A DNA stretch of 64,000 nt from Chinchilla lanigera (GCF_000276665.1 NW_004955516.1:3576809-3640808), one strand, 5' to 3'; counted from the first letter of the stretch, positions 30,901 to 41,660 are shown. A program made the numbers and translations. The notes: generated from the sequence alone by a model not told the origin.

Positions 30901-31200
30901 GAGGAATTACTGTAATTCACCAACTAAATGTCCATCCATAATGGAATGGATAAACAAATGTACTTATTCAATGGAGCATATGGATGTATCTCAAAAATAC
31001 AATATTGGGAGAAAAATGCCAGTTGTACAATATGTTCAGTGTTGTGCCATTTATGTAAATCTAAAAACATTAAAAAGTAGGTTATATTATACATTGGTAA
31101 ATATATACATAGGGAAGCTATTTAAACGTGGGACCAAGGGCATATACTATATTCAGGATAGCGCTTAGACTTGGGCTGGAAGGAAATAGGGTAAGACTGG
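30900..31200 (+). repeat. L1 3' fragment
   Basis: 'aactaaatgtccatccataatggaatggata' and 'gtgccatttatgtaaatcta' are typical of the L1 ORF2/3' UTR junction. Confidence 0.7.
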
Positions 31201-31202
31201 TG

Positions 31203-31605
31203 TGTTAGTTGTATCTTGCTACAGAACATTATTACCAAAAAAGCAAATGGTTTAAAACTGCACACATTCCTTACCTCACCGTTTCTGTGGGTCAGGAATC
31301 TGGGCAAACCGTAGCTGTTCCTTGATTAGGATTCAAAGCTGGGAATCCTTTTCGGTGGCTCTCAGCGGCACCCGAAGGGCCCTGGTTTGCAGCCTGAGTC
31401 ATCTTTCTCTTTTCAGGAAAGGTAGCATGTGTTTTCGGCTGAGCAGTTTCATCAGTGCTCTGCTTGCCAGTAGAATTTTGGGCAACCAGCAAGCTCCCTT
31501 TATTCTGTTCTCTCTGTCCCTTTCAGTCCAAATTGGCTCTGTTTCTGCAGAAATAATTTCCTTAAGAAAGCTCTGAGTTTCTGGTTGATTTGAATGGGGT
31601 TCATT
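31203..31605 (-). mobile_element. MLT1-type LTR (left LTR of a split MaLR)
   Basis: 'tgttagttgtatcttgctac', 'cgtttctgtgggtcaggaatctgggca' match the reverse MLT1 3' end. It pairs with the LTR at 37,712-38,185, which carries the same blocks. Confidence 0.7.
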
Positions 31606-32045
31606 GCCTTACAGAAAAGCCACACCCACAGATCTTGGCTCTGCTTCTGTGATCCCCTCTATATCTTGGGATCCTGTTCAAGTAGCTGAGGGACAACACC
31701 CTTAAGCTTCCTAGAGGCTCTTGGGTTTAATTTAAAGGATCCGTGAGGCCCGCCCTTAAAGTCCTGAAAGTGCCTTTTGTAGGGCAGAATATGTTGATCT
31801 CTTGATGTTTCTGAGGTTTTAGCAAATGTTTTACTAGAAGACCCTCAGCTTTTTCTCCAAACCACATCGTTTAATTTTACTGTCTTTTGTCATGTGTATA
31901 AGCTGAGAATTTCCCAAATCAAGTCCTGGTTCCTTTTCATTTAACAATTTTCCCCTCCATTTCTTTCTTTCCTTCTACATTTTATGGTTAGCAGCACGTA
32001 AACAGGTGGTACCTTTAACATTTAGCTTGGAAATCTCTTTGGCTA
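31606..32045 (-). mobile_element. MaLR internal region, left piece
   Basis: 'gctgagaatttcccaaatcaagtcctgg', 'cttctacattttatggttag' and 'ttagcttggaaatctctttgg' follow reverse MaLR internal sequence. The run is cut at 32,046 by the Tigger-type element and resumes at 37,416 ('tccagatttatcacttacaa'). Confidence 0.65.
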
Positions 32046-32323
32046 CACAGTCATGTGCTGCTTAATGACAAGGATATGTTCTGAGAAATGCACCATTAGG
32101 CAATTTCATCACCGCGAGAACACTAGTGTCCTTACACAACCCTGTATGATACAGCTTACCTCACTCTGAGGCTCTATAGCATAACCCGCTCTTCCTAGGC
32201 TATAAACCTGTACGGCATGTCACTGTGCTGAATACCGCAGACAATCACAACACAAGGATAAGAAGTTTTATACCTAACCATAGTAGAGATACAGTAAAAA
32301 TATAGCGTAAAAGACAAAAAATG

Positions 32324-32518
32324 GAGCCTGCCATGGTGGTGCACACCTATAACCCTAGCATTCTGTGAGGCTGAGGCAGGAAGATTGCCAAGTTGGAATT
32401 CAGTTGAGGCAACTTAGAAACTTAGCGAGGCCCTGTCTCAAAATAAAAAATTTTAGAAAGGCTGGAGATGCACCTCAGTGTGAAGGCTTTGGGTTCAGTC
32501 TCCAGTACTGCAAAAATA
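32324..32518 (+). repeat. short B1 plus ID remnant
   Basis: B1 32,324-32,455 without the duplication; ID remnant 32,460-32,518 ('ggctggagatgcacctcagt'). Confidence 0.75.
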
Positions 32519-32661
32519 GATGAGAGATTAGATAGATAGATAGATATAGATTAGATAGATAAATAGAGATACATTAGATAGATAGATAGATAGATATAGA
32601 TATAGATAGATTAGAGAGACAGAGAGAGAGAGAGAGAGAGGGAGAGGGAGAGAGAGAGAGA
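32519..32661 (+). repeat. GATA then GA microsatellite
   Basis: (GATA)n with 'tagatata' variants to about 32,615, then (GA)n to 32,661. It makes the low-complexity part of a 156-codon minus frame, which is not a gene. Confidence 0.96.
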
Positions 32662-32778
32662 TACCTTTATAAGGCACTTACAGGGACTGGATCTAGAAGA
32701 ACTAGAAGTAGCTCTGGGGGAGTGAGTGTGAAGCAAGTGAATGTGAGAGCCCAGGACCTTCAAGGCTTTATAAACAAG

Positions 32779-32883
32779 GGGCTGGAGATTTAGCTCAGCA
32801 GCAAAGCGCCTGCCTGGCAAGCTCAAGGTCGTGAGTTCGGTTCCCGGTACCGGAGAAAAACAAACAAACAAACAAACAAAAAA
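32779..32883 (+). repeat. young ID SINE with TSD
   Basis: 'ctttataaacaa' stands on both sides (about 32,765 and 32,892). The tail is (AAAC)n. Confidence 0.94.
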
Positions 32884-32901
32884 CCACAAGACTTTATAAA
32901 C

Positions 32902-33060
32902 AACCAGGCAGTGGTGGCGCAAGCGGAAGCCTGTAATCCCAGCACTTGGGAGAGGCTGAGGCAGGAGGATCGCTGTGAGTTCCAGGACAACCTGGGATAC
33001 ATACATACTGAGTTCAAGGTCAGTTTGAACAAAAAAAAAAAAAAAGAAGAAGAAGAAGAA
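32902..33060 (+). repeat. B1 SINE
   Basis: 'ccaggcagtggtggcgcaag ... caaggtcagtttgaac', 3'-truncated, followed by (GAA)n. Confidence 0.88.
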
Positions 33061-33134
33061 AGAATGAAAAAAGAGAAGCAAAAGAGCTTATAAACATGTA
33101 GAGTTGCACATTGACTGCACTAACTTAAAAATTC

Positions 33135-33262
33135 TTAGTCAGGCGTGGTGGTGCATCTGTATAATCTCAGCACTCAAGAGGCTGAGGTAGGAAGGTCACC
33201 AGGAGGTCAAGACCAGCCTGGGCTACTTAGTGAGACCCTGCCTTAAAAAACAATAAAACAAT
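33135..33262 (+). repeat. short B1 SINE
   Basis: 'gtcaggcgtggtggtgcatc ... gagaccctgccttaaaaaac'. 'aaaattctt' / 'aaacaattctt' flank it. Confidence 0.85.
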
Positions 33263-33311
33263 TCTTCCTTCAAAAATAAACTGCCCTTGGTTTACTGTAA
33301 CTTTTTGTTTT

Positions 33312-33402
33312 TTGTCTTTTTTTTTTTTTTGGTACCAGGAATCAAACTCATGACCTCACACTTGCCAGGCAGACACTTATGCTGCTGAGCTATATTCCCG
33401 GC
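33312..33402 (-). repeat. ID-like SINE
   Basis: 'ggtaccaggaatcaaactca ... gagctatattcccggct'. Directly joined to the next B1. Confidence 0.9.
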
Positions 33403-33560
33403 TTGTTTTTTGTCTTTTTGAGACAGGGTCTCACTGCACAGTTCAGGCTGGCCTTGAGCTCACTTTGTAGACCAGACTGGCCTCAAACTCACAACAATCC
33501 TCCTGCCTCAGCCTCCAGAGTGCTGGGATTACAGGCGTGTGCCACCACGCCCGACCTATA
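33403..33560 (-). repeat. B1 SINE, full length
   Basis: 'tgtctttttgagacagggtc ... caccacgcccgacct'. Confidence 0.94.
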
Positions 33561-33999
33561 TCCTTATTCTAAGAGCTTTGTTTCTTTTACAGTTTTTTTA
33601 AACTTATTAAAAGTAAGCACACACATCAGTCTAGGCCTATCCAGGGTCAGGACCATCAGTATTACTGTCTTCCACCTCCGCATCTTGTCCCACTCACTGT
33701 AAGGTCTTCAAGCGCGACATAACGCGCATGTGCTGTCTCCTCCTGCTATAACCACGCCTTCTGGAATCCCTCTCGAAGGGCTTGCCTGGGCTTTTCCTGA
33801 GCCAGGATTGCTTTATTTGGAAAAATGTTTCTTATTTTGGCTCCTTTTCTGTTGTAGATTTACTTGTAAACAGAAAATGGGTCGTGAACATTCCTCTGTA
33901 TTAATGAAAAGCTTCCAATGTTGGCGGGGGGGGGGGGGTTCCCTGTTTTCAGGCCATTTAAGAGCCCTGTTAAAGTCTGCAGAAATTTCTGAATCTTCT

Positions 34000-35890
34000 T
34001 GAGCGTGTTTCTCCTTTTTCGTCTACAGGTTTTTTCCCCCTTGCCTCCTCTTCAACTTGGTGTTCATGTTCCAGTACTAACAACTCCTCATTAGTCAATT
34101 CCTCAGAAATCACTTCCTGTTGCTAGACACAGGTGCAAGTCTCTCGGTCCTTCTTTTCAATCCTGGCCTTCCTTCCAGCCGTCACACCTCAGTGAAATGA
34201 GTCACTGGTGAGGAGGTAATCCGCTATTTTTCACAACCCTTAGGCCGTAACTACTTGTTAGATCCTTCTTGAGTATCTCTGTCTTCCTGAGAAACCACTT
34301 TGAAGATACCACCATGTATTACAGCAGCCATTGATATTTTCCTACTAATCTGTCCATAACTCTGTAATGTTTGTATTGTTTCTATGGAATTTCATAAATG
34401 GATATATGTTTATTACTATGTGTTTCCTACAACAACCATTGAGAATAGTCAATGAATATTCAGTTGGTCACTCATGTATACCTCTATTTATTTTCTTTAG
34501 AAACCACTTTGAAGATACCAAAGTATAGTACAACAACCATTGATAATAACCTATGACTTTTGTCTGTAACTCACTATTATTTGTTTGTTTGTTTTCCTGA
34601 GAAATTATCTTGTAGATAACAATATGTAAAACAGCACCCATTGATAATTTCCTACCACTTTGTCTGTAATTTGGTAAGCCCCCCTATTACTATGTTATCC
34701 TTCTTTTACTCTTTCAAATAAAAAAAAAAGAAAAGAAATCACTTCCAGGAGCTCCTTAGGGTCATCCTCATGCCTCTCAACTGCAACCTAGATGTTTGCA
34801 GCCTCTTCATCCTTCGCAAATCTTTTGAAGTCCTGGATGAGCCTCCTGAGCGTCTTCTTCAGATGCCATTCATGGGTTATTTGGTGACATCACCCAAGTC
34901 CAAATAAGGGTCTTGATGCAATCATAGTTGCTATAATCCTTCCCGAATTGCACCAGTATCTTCTCAGTATCTTCCTCAGTGGCAGCAACAGTCTGGGCAA
35001 AGGCTTTGCTCAGATAGCCCTAAGAACTGCTGTTGTTCTTGATGCAATGGTTGGATCAAAGAGGTGGCGTTTGGAGGGGGAAATGCCCCTTTGATACTGG
35101 ATGAAGAGCACCTATGAAAGGCAGATGTGTGGGAGCATTAGCAACAGAAAGCAAAACCTTGAATGGTATGTTATTCTCCGGACAGTACTTCACCATCTCA
35201 ATGGCACAACCATTGAGGACGGCATCTTGGAAGAGGAACTGGGTCATCGGGCCTTCCTACCACTCCTGAAGTGCTCGGTACTGTGTGTTCACAGATATAC
35301 TTGAAGGTCCTGTGCTTCCCACTGTGCCAGATGACAAAAAGCTTCAATTTGCAGCCTGCAGTATTGCCCAAGCAAAACTGTTATCCAGTCCTAAAAGCCT
35401 TGAAACCTAGCATGGACTTGGCTTCCTTGTAGATGAAAGTCTTTTCAAGCGCCAATTCTAGAACAGGGAAGTTGCATCCATATTAAAGTTATGCTCTGGC
35501 AAGCAGTTTTCCTCCACAATTAGTTTATCCAGAGTTTCCAGAAATTTTTCAGCTGCCTTCACATCAGCACTCGCAGTCACCACTCAGTCTTATATTATGT
35601 AATGAATCATTTAAACCAGCTGGCGCCAGCAATAAATCCAGCATCCTAGTTGAGTCCAGCCTTTTCTTCCAACGTTGCAAGCCAATGTTTTGCTTCAGCT
35701 GTAATCACCACGGTGCCGAGAGGCATATGCTTCCGTGTCTGATCTTCAATGCAGGTCATTAGCAGTTTCTCTATATTTGATGTAGGCCCTCCTTGAACTT
35801 TTCTTAGTATCATTGCCTTCAGTGAAGCAGCTCCTTTAGCAGCTTCCATCATGCTATCTACGGGGGCGTGTGGCGTGGGAAACCACACTT
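34000..35890 (-). pseudogene. Tigger-type transposase, dead
   Basis: DNA cut-and-paste transposase of the pogo/Tigger group. An N-terminal piece lies at 35,646-35,888 (80 codons), with 'NIEKLLMTCIEDQTRK' and 'AKHWLATLEEKAG' as in the region after the DNA-binding domains. A DDE-core piece lies at 35,056-35,247, where 'LLSVANAPTHLP' stands in place of a motif with Asp-Asn-Ala-Pro-Gly-His. The catalytic Asp of that block is therefore lost. The C-terminal acidic tail is at about 34,080-34,117 and 34,747-34,850; 'EELTNEELLVLE' is readable. It is split by the retroposon 34,118-34,733. Frameshifts and stops between pieces exclude function. Confidence 0.78.
34118..34733 (+). mobile_element. 616-bp retroposon, same family as 25,740-27,078
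   Basis: Flanked by the 13-bp duplication AGAAATCACTTCC (34,105-34,117 and 34,734-34,746), ending in an A-rich tail at 34,716-34,733. From about 34,240 on ('cccttaggccgtaactactt') it runs in parallel with the minus strand of the first copy, including 'accactttgaagatacca' and 'tccataactctgtaatgttt'. Its first 120 bp differ from the other copy and lack the GC monomers. Confidence 0.82.
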
Positions 35891-36064
35891 TCCAGCTTTG
35901 TCATCGTTAATCACGTTTAAGTCTGCTTCCAGGTCTATCGCTTGACATGCCTCTTACTGGCAACATGGCCGTGGATTTTGTACATTTAGGGGTCATGATG
36001 AACAAAACAACATGAGGTGAAAATCAAGCAGTCAAATTGTATGAGGCTGCTGCCGATATATTCC

Positions 36065-36515
36065 CAGCCCTGTTTTGTTTTGTTTTGTTTTTTGAGACTG
36101 GGTGTTACTAAGCTGCCCAGGCCAGACTTGAACTTGCAATCTTCCTGCCTCAGCCTCCCACAGTGGTAAGATTTACAAGTGTGTAGCTCCATCCCTGGCC
36201 TCTTTTTTGGGGGGCGGGGGGCGGTATCAGAAATCGAACTCAAGGCCTTGCACTTGCCAGGCAGAGGCCTTGCTGCTGAGCTACATCCCTGGCCCTCTTT
36301 TTTTTTTATTTTTAAATGTTTCTTTGGTATCAGGAATTGAACTCAGGACCTTGCGCTCACCAGGCAGGCACTTGTGCCGCCGAGCTACATCCCTGGCCCT
36401 CTCTTTTTTTTTGAGACAAGGTCTCACTGAGTTGCCCAGACTGGCCTCAAACTTGCAGTCTTTCTGCCTCCGCCTCCTAAGTAGCTGGGATTACAGGCAT
36501 GTGCTAGAGGGCCTG
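36065..36515 (-). repeat. SINE cluster: B1, ID, ID, B1
   Basis: Reverse B1 36,065-36,204, ID 36,205-36,293, ID 36,296-36,398 and B1 36,399-36,515, all in the same orientation. Each insertion used the T-rich end of the one before. Confidence 0.88.
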
Positions 36516-36689
36516 GTTTATGTTATACTTTCATCCAACTGACAGTGCAGTAGGTTCATTTATACCAATATCACCACAAACCCATGAGAACCATTTCCAC
36601 TATGACATTAGAACAGCTATGACATAATAAGGCAGTAGAAAATTTTTAGCTTCATTATAAACTTATAAGATCACCTTTATATATGAGGT

Positions 36690-37365
36690 GACATTAAAAT
36701 GATTAAATCTTTAAATTAAATGTTTAAATTTTTAAAAAATTATTAAATTAAAGGGTACATTTCCATTAAGCTCCCTCAAAGTACTCCCCCCCACCACAAA
36801 CACACTTATCCCATCATTCTTTCCACTTTCTGAAGCAGTTCTGGAGTCTCCTTTCATGTGTCTTTATGAGGTGTGATTAAAAACACAGTGAATGCCACTG
36901 GTGAATGCCATCCCACAGAAATGTGGGCTTGTGAAAGCATTATAGTGGGTCCTCATCCACCTTATTCACCGGATTTGGCATCATGCAGCTCTTCACAGTC
37001 AAAATGACCATCAGAAGTAAGCATTTTGAACTGATTCAAAACATCAAGGCAGCCAGGCCTGGTGGCACAGGCCTGTAATCCCAGCATTGAGGAAGCCGAG
37101 GCAGGAGGATCGCTGTGAGTTCGAGGCCAGCCTGAACTACACAGCAAAACCTTGTCACAAAAAAAAAAAGGACATCAAGGCAGCCAGGGCAATACAACTA
37201 AAGATCCTCATAAAAGAGGGCTTCCAGAACTGCTTCAGACAGTGGCAAGAACCACGGGATGTGTATGAATGAGGGGGAATATTTTGAGGGGGATTAACGG
37301 TAATATGTCTTTTACTGTAAGAAATGTTTAATTTAAAAACTCACTGTAGTATGCAATCATTCTGC
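36690..37365. mobile_element. two mariner fragments in inverted orientation
   Basis: The minus-strand part (about 36,700-36,880) and the plus-strand part (about 36,890-37,365) both contain the same transposase tail. 'ctccagaactgcttcaga' is readable on minus near 36,834, and 'cttccagaactgcttcagac' on plus near 37,211. The plus copy also shows 'cctcatccaccttattcacc' (Pro-Pro-Tyr-Ser-Pro, a mariner landmark). All frames are broken. They sit inside the Tigger-type element just before its right terminal repeat. Confidence 0.7.
37049..37171 (+). repeat. short B1 SINE with TSD
   Basis: ACATCAAGGCAGCCAG flanks it (about 37,041-37,056 and 37,171-37,187). It lies within the mariner copy. Confidence 0.92.
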
Positions 37366-37415
37366 ATATGTGGTCTGTCGCCAACCCAAATGTCATTATT
37401 GGGTACACGACTATA

Positions 37416-37711
37416 TCCAGATTTATCACTTACAAGTCCTCCTCATCTCTGCAGGAGACAGTTTCACTAAGCTCTCTGCTACTGTGTAACAAGAATCGCA
37501 CTCCCTCCAGTTTCCAGTAACATGTGCCTCGCTTCCTTTCAAGCCATTGCAAGCATCATCCTCAAAATCCAGGTTTTTAACTATTTGTTCAGTGTGACTT
37601 AGGCCTTCTCTGTCATGCTTCTTAAAATGTTCTGCTACCAAATTCCAAAGCCACTTTCACATTTTTTTAGGTACATACTACAGTAGCACCCCAATGCCTG
37701 GTGCAGAAATC
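37416..37711 (-). mobile_element. MaLR internal region, right piece
   Basis: 'cctccagtttccagtaacat', 'gtgtgacttaggccttctct' and 'ccaaagccactttcacattt' are reverse MaLR internal blocks that normally stand next to the 5' LTR, as they do here. Confidence 0.72.
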
Positions 37712-38185
37712 TGGTTAGTTTTCTGTTGCTGCATAACAAGTTAGCACGGACTTACTGACTCACAGCATACATTTATTGTCTTGTAGTTTGTGTGGGTGAG
37801 AAATCTGGATGATGTTTAGCTAACTGGTCCGATTCGGGCTCCACAGCTGCAAGCAGGTTGTTGACACGGCTTTTAACCCAAGCCTCGGCTGCAGAAGCAT
37901 TCCCCGCTACCTTTCCGTGACTGTTGGCAGCATTTAATTCTCTGTGGTTGTAGGAGTCATAGCAGCTTGCTTCTTCAAGGCCTGCAAAACGAGAGAGAGA
38001 GCGACCGTAGAGAGAATCTGTCAGCAAGATGGAATTTCGTGATGAAACAATCACAGGAGTGACATCTCATCAGCATTGCCATATGCTGTTGGTCAGATGC
38101 AAGTCCCAGGTCCCACACACACTCAAGGGGAGGGGAATACACAAAGATATGAGTACCAGATGTGGATCTTGGAAGATGTACTTCT
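37712..38185 (-). mobile_element. MLT1-type LTR (right LTR of the split MaLR)
   Basis: 'ggttagttttctgttgctgcataacaag ... gtgggtgagaaatctggatg' at one end; 'agtgacatctcatcagcatt' and 'ggaatacacaaagatatgagtacc' at the other. Confidence 0.75.
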
Positions 38186-38207
38186 TTTGTTAAAAAAATT
38201 CTTTTGG

Positions 38208-38290
38208 GGGCTGGGGATTTAGCTCAGCGGCAAAGCGCCTGCCTGGCAAGCGCAAGGTCGTGAGTTCGGTTCCCGGTACCGGAGAAAAAC

Positions 38291-38320
<30 letters not shown>
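38208..38320 (+). repeat. young ID SINE with TSD
   Basis: 'aaaaaaattcttttg' lies before (about 38,193) and after (about 38,314). Consensus body and CCGGAGAAAAAC end. Confidence 0.95.
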
Positions 38321-38321
<1 letters not shown>

Positions 38322-38329
38322 CTTTTGAA

Positions 38330-38515
38330 CCAGACATGGTGGCACACGCCTGTAATCCCGAGACGCTGGGAGACTGAGGCAGGAAGATCCCAAGTTTGAG
38401 CCCAGCCTGAGCAATTTAGCAACTTATGGAGACCCTGTCTCAAAATACAAGATTTTAAAAGGATTGGGGACTTGACTCAGTGCAAAGGTTCTGGGTTCAA
38501 TCCCTGATATTGGAA
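38330..38515 (+). repeat. short B1 plus ID remnant
   Basis: B1 38,330-38,455; ID remnant 38,462-38,515 ('ttgactcagtgcaaaggttc'). Confidence 0.75.
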
Positions 38516-38519
38516 AACA

Positions 38520-39775
38520 ATTCTGAAACTAAGAAGAAAACTGAAAATCAACATAAACTGTACAAATTATATGAAGTTATAGAATTAAATATAGGCATAA
38601 AAAAGCAGGAGCTTGTCTAGTACAGAATATAAATCATGTATGTCAGTTAATCTACTATTTAGAAAGTGATCTTTCATAATAGAAAGTTTAATTTTTCTAA
38701 CATAGTTTGTTAATACCTCAGACATCTCTGCCTATATTTTCAGACTCTAATCCCCTGAAGGCAGGGAAATCTCTATTTTTTTTCGTTGCTGTGTTATTAA
38801 ATTAGCAACTTTGGGGGAGGTAAGCCCGTAAGGCAACCTTTATTTTGGATAGGCTTTTGTAGATCTTTCCAGCCTTTTGACTCCCCAGTCTTGCAGCTGC
38901 TTCACGGGTTGTGCTTATGGCTAAATATACATGTCCACATGTATTGGCATAAAGTGAAGAATCAATCTGATTTGAGTTTTTTGTTGTATTTCAGTTTTAA
39001 TTTCATTTTTCCTTTGAATAAGCATGCAGCTGTCTATCGGAGAAAGCAAAGTGTTACTATTGCCTTCTCAGGAGACAAATACAGTGTTCTTTTAATTTGT
39101 TTACAATCTCAAACTCCCAGTGACAAAATGGGTCTTTGTATTTTCTGTTTATTACATCTGTTGTCACTGTGCAGTCTGCATTTATTGAAAATACCAAACA
39201 TCTTGCTGCATTAAAAGCAAAACAGCATGACATACAGTGTCAGTTCTGATTTAAAATTCTATTGTTTTTCAGTTTTTCTTCATTAACATTTTAATATAAT
39301 TTTAGAGAAAGAATTTTTTACCTCTCAAAATTTGAAATATTTTTTACATAAATTGGATAAGACATAGAAGTACAGAAAGCATCATACCACATTATGAATT
39401 GTTAGAATATAGCTCCCTGCCAAGAAAGGAAACAATTATTTAACAAATTAATATTTCTCTAATGAAAAAAGAAATCTGTTTGTTGGACCAGCTACTCGTT
39501 TAAGTGGGCATTTACTTAACTAAGCACAATATTTTGGATTGTACGAAAGGAAGCCAAGAACCTATTGTATTCTCTCTTGTAGAAAAAGTGGCTCATGTTT
39601 GCTCAGAAAGTAGTAGTCATTCACCACCGAAGCAATTGTAATGTTATAATCACTGGCCTGCTTCACCAGCATGTAGTCATTTAACATTTAACTGTGGAGG
39701 GCACACGCAATGGGAAATATACATATGAGGGAGACATATGATGCTGTAGAAAAGTTTATGATCTAGCATGGAGAT
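38520..39775. other. SINE-free stretch, no gene recognised
   Basis: About 1.25 kb, AT-rich and without recognisable repeats. It contains the near-palindrome 'tacatgtccacatgta' near 38,929. A 107-codon plus frame (38,891-39,214) is leucine/serine-rich and matches no family I know. Confidence 0.5.
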
Positions 39776-39777
39776 TA

Positions 39778-40142
39778 TGTTAGCCAGCTTTCCATCACTA
39801 TAACAAAACAAGTGAAATAATCAACTTAAAAGGAGGAAAGGATTATTTTGGTTCATGGTTTCTGAGGATTCAGTCCCTGACCACTTGTCTGCATTGCTTT
39901 TGGGCCTGTGGCAGCAGGATGTGACAGAATGAAGCCTGTTGGCTTCATGGCAAGCAGAAAGCAAAGAGACTGGAAGGGCCAGGGTCTCAATATTGTCTTC
40001 AAGAGCACACCCTCAGAGACCTTACTTCCTCCCTCTAGGCCCCACCTCTTAAAATTACCACCACCTTCACAGACTGGTGAAGCCTGTGAAGCCTTCAACC
40101 TATGGGACTTTAGGGGACATTTCAGACCCCAACTGTATCAGA
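39778..40142 (-). mobile_element. MST-type MaLR LTR, reverse
   Basis: 'tgttagccagctttccatca', 'ttattttggttcatggtttc', 'ttttgggcctgtggcagcag', 'aggccccacctcttaaaatt' and 'ggggacatttcagaccccaa' are in order and cover the whole LTR without insertion. Confidence 0.8.
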
Positions 40143-40289
40143 GATGATGTACATCAATAATGGCAACATAGTGATAGCAATTGCAGGAGTATTAGAAACA
40201 AGAGTATTGTAAAAGTTCAAAAGCCATCATATAATTGTTGAGTATTATTTATGCAACTTATAGTGGTTATTACTAATACCTATACTTTA
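40143..40289. other. short unique spacer
   Basis: AT-rich, nothing recognised. Confidence 0.4.
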
Positions 40290-40440
40290 ATCTAGGTGTG
40301 GTGGTGCATGCCTGTGATCCCAGCACTCATAAGGCTGAAGCAGGAGGATTGCCACAAATTTAAGGCCAACCAGAACTACATAGCAAGATCCTGTCTCAAA
40401 AAGCCAAAATAAATACATACATACATACATACAAATACTC
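40290..40440 (+). repeat. B1 SINE with (ATAC)n tail
   Basis: 'ctaggtgtggtggtgcatgc ... tcctgtctcaaaaagccaaa'. Confidence 0.88.
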
Positions 40441-40474
40441 CAGAACTATTTGAATGTTAATTAAGAGATGTGAA

Positions 40475-40632
40475 TCAGCTGAGCATGGTGGCGTAACCCT
40501 GTAATCTCAGCTGGGGAGGCTGAGGCAGAAGGATCACCACGAGTTTGAGGCTAGCCTGGACAACATAGTGAATTAAACACCAGCCTAGACTGCACAGTGA
40601 CACCCTGTCTCAAAAAACTAAAAAAAAAAGGA
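40475..40632 (+). repeat. B1 SINE
   Basis: 'gctgagcatggtggcgtaac ... accctgtctcaaaaaactaa', diverged. Confidence 0.88.
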
Positions 40633-40837
40633 AAAGTGAATCAGATCCTTACTATCTGATGGGCACTGTGCTTAGCACAGTACTTGTAGACTGGCAAGCT
40701 CTTGATTAACATAACAATGCCATAAAATTTCAGGAACATACCTAAGGTCATATAGGTAGTAAATTAATGATCTAGGTTGAACACAAATCTGACTAAAGTC
40801 AAAGCAGCTTTGGTTCTAATTGCCACTATGCTAATTC

Positions 40838-41020
40838 ACTGTTTTGGTTGTCTATTGCTGGGAAACAAATCACCTCAAAGTTCAGTGGATACAGCAAGGT
40901 CAGTAATTTATTACTTCTCCTGAGTCAGTGGGTTGGCTGGCCAGTGCTTCTATTGGTCTGGCCTGGGTCACTCTTTCCTGCTGTTACCTGGAGGTTGGAC
41001 TTCCCTCTATGGTAGAAGAG
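40838..41020 (-). mobile_element. MLT1-type LTR fragment
   Basis: 'gttttggttgtctattgctggg' and 'ctgagtcagtgggttggctgg' correspond to the reverse 3' part of MLT1. Confidence 0.6.
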
Positions 41021-41134
41021 GATTTCTCTATTTCACAGAGGCACGCCTCCTACCCCATAGTAATCATTTACCCACTATAGTTAGATAGTAAGTTTGACTA
41101 GATTGATTAAGTATTTACATTATTACAACTATTT

Positions 41135-41260
41135 TTGTTGTTGTTTTCAAACGAGTCTTGCTATGTAGTGCAAGCTGGCCCTGAACTCACTACATAACCC
41201 AGGTCGACCTCAAATTCACAGCAATCTTCCTGCCTCAGCCTCCTGAGTGTTAGGATTTTA
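41135..41260 (-). repeat. B1 SINE, diverged
   Basis: 'gagtcttgctatgtagtgca ... cctcagcctcctgagtgtta'. Confidence 0.82.
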
Positions 41261-41531
41261 TGACTATTTAAATCCTGCTGACCACCAGCCCATGTTGTTT
41301 ATGTATTCCCTTCTATACAAAAAAAAAAAATTATATTCTTTGTTTTAAACGTTGGAAACAAATGAATTTACACTGGCCACTTTGGAAATCTAGATACCTC
41401 ATCTTCATACTCCAGACTGGCAATTTAAGCAAGCTTTGGTGTTGAGCATTCCTCTGCCCCATTCCACATCAGGCACTAGTGAGTAGTTGTAGAATGAGTA
41501 AACACAGACTGGTCCTCAAGAGGCAAGTACC

Positions 41532-41562
<31 letters not shown>

Positions 41563-41565
41563 GCT

Positions 41566-41660
41566 GGGGATTTAGCTCAGTGGCAAAGCACCTGCCTGGC
41601 AAGCGCAAGGTCGTGAGTTCAGTTCCCGGTACCGGAGAAAAACCACAAAAAAAAAAAAAG
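41566..41660 (+). repeat. young ID SINE
   Basis: 'agaggcaagt' occurs before (about 41,519) and after (about 41,659), so the preceding A-run may belong to a second inserted tail. Confidence 0.94.

Larger units (their letters stand above)
32048..37413 (-). mobile_element. Tigger-superfamily transposon (Zombi/Tigger4-like), heavily nested
   Basis: Left end 'cagtcatgtgctgcttaatg' (32,048) and right end 'tgtcattattgggtacacgacta' (to 37,413) are diverged inverted copies of one terminal repeat. TA follows the right end at 37,414. Non-coding parts match the recalled Zombi-type consensus at 32,660-32,760 ('cacttacagggactgg', 'gtagctctggggga'), 33,600-33,790 and 36,540-36,690. The transposase gene lies on the minus strand (34,000-35,890). 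Inserted later: B1 and ID SINEs, a GATA/GA microsatellite, a 616-bp retroposon (34,118-34,733) and mariner copies (about 36,690-37,365). The element as a whole interrupts a MaLR internal region. Confidence 0.75.

Noticed and set aside
32611..33081. 156-codon minus frame with Ser-Leu repeats
   Set aside because: Composed of a (GA)n tract, an ID and a B1; low complexity, no conserved domain.
33925..33940. G-run as a G-quadruplex regulatory site
   Set aside because: A single uninterrupted G homopolymer without the four-tract pattern; likely slippage within the Tigger-type element.
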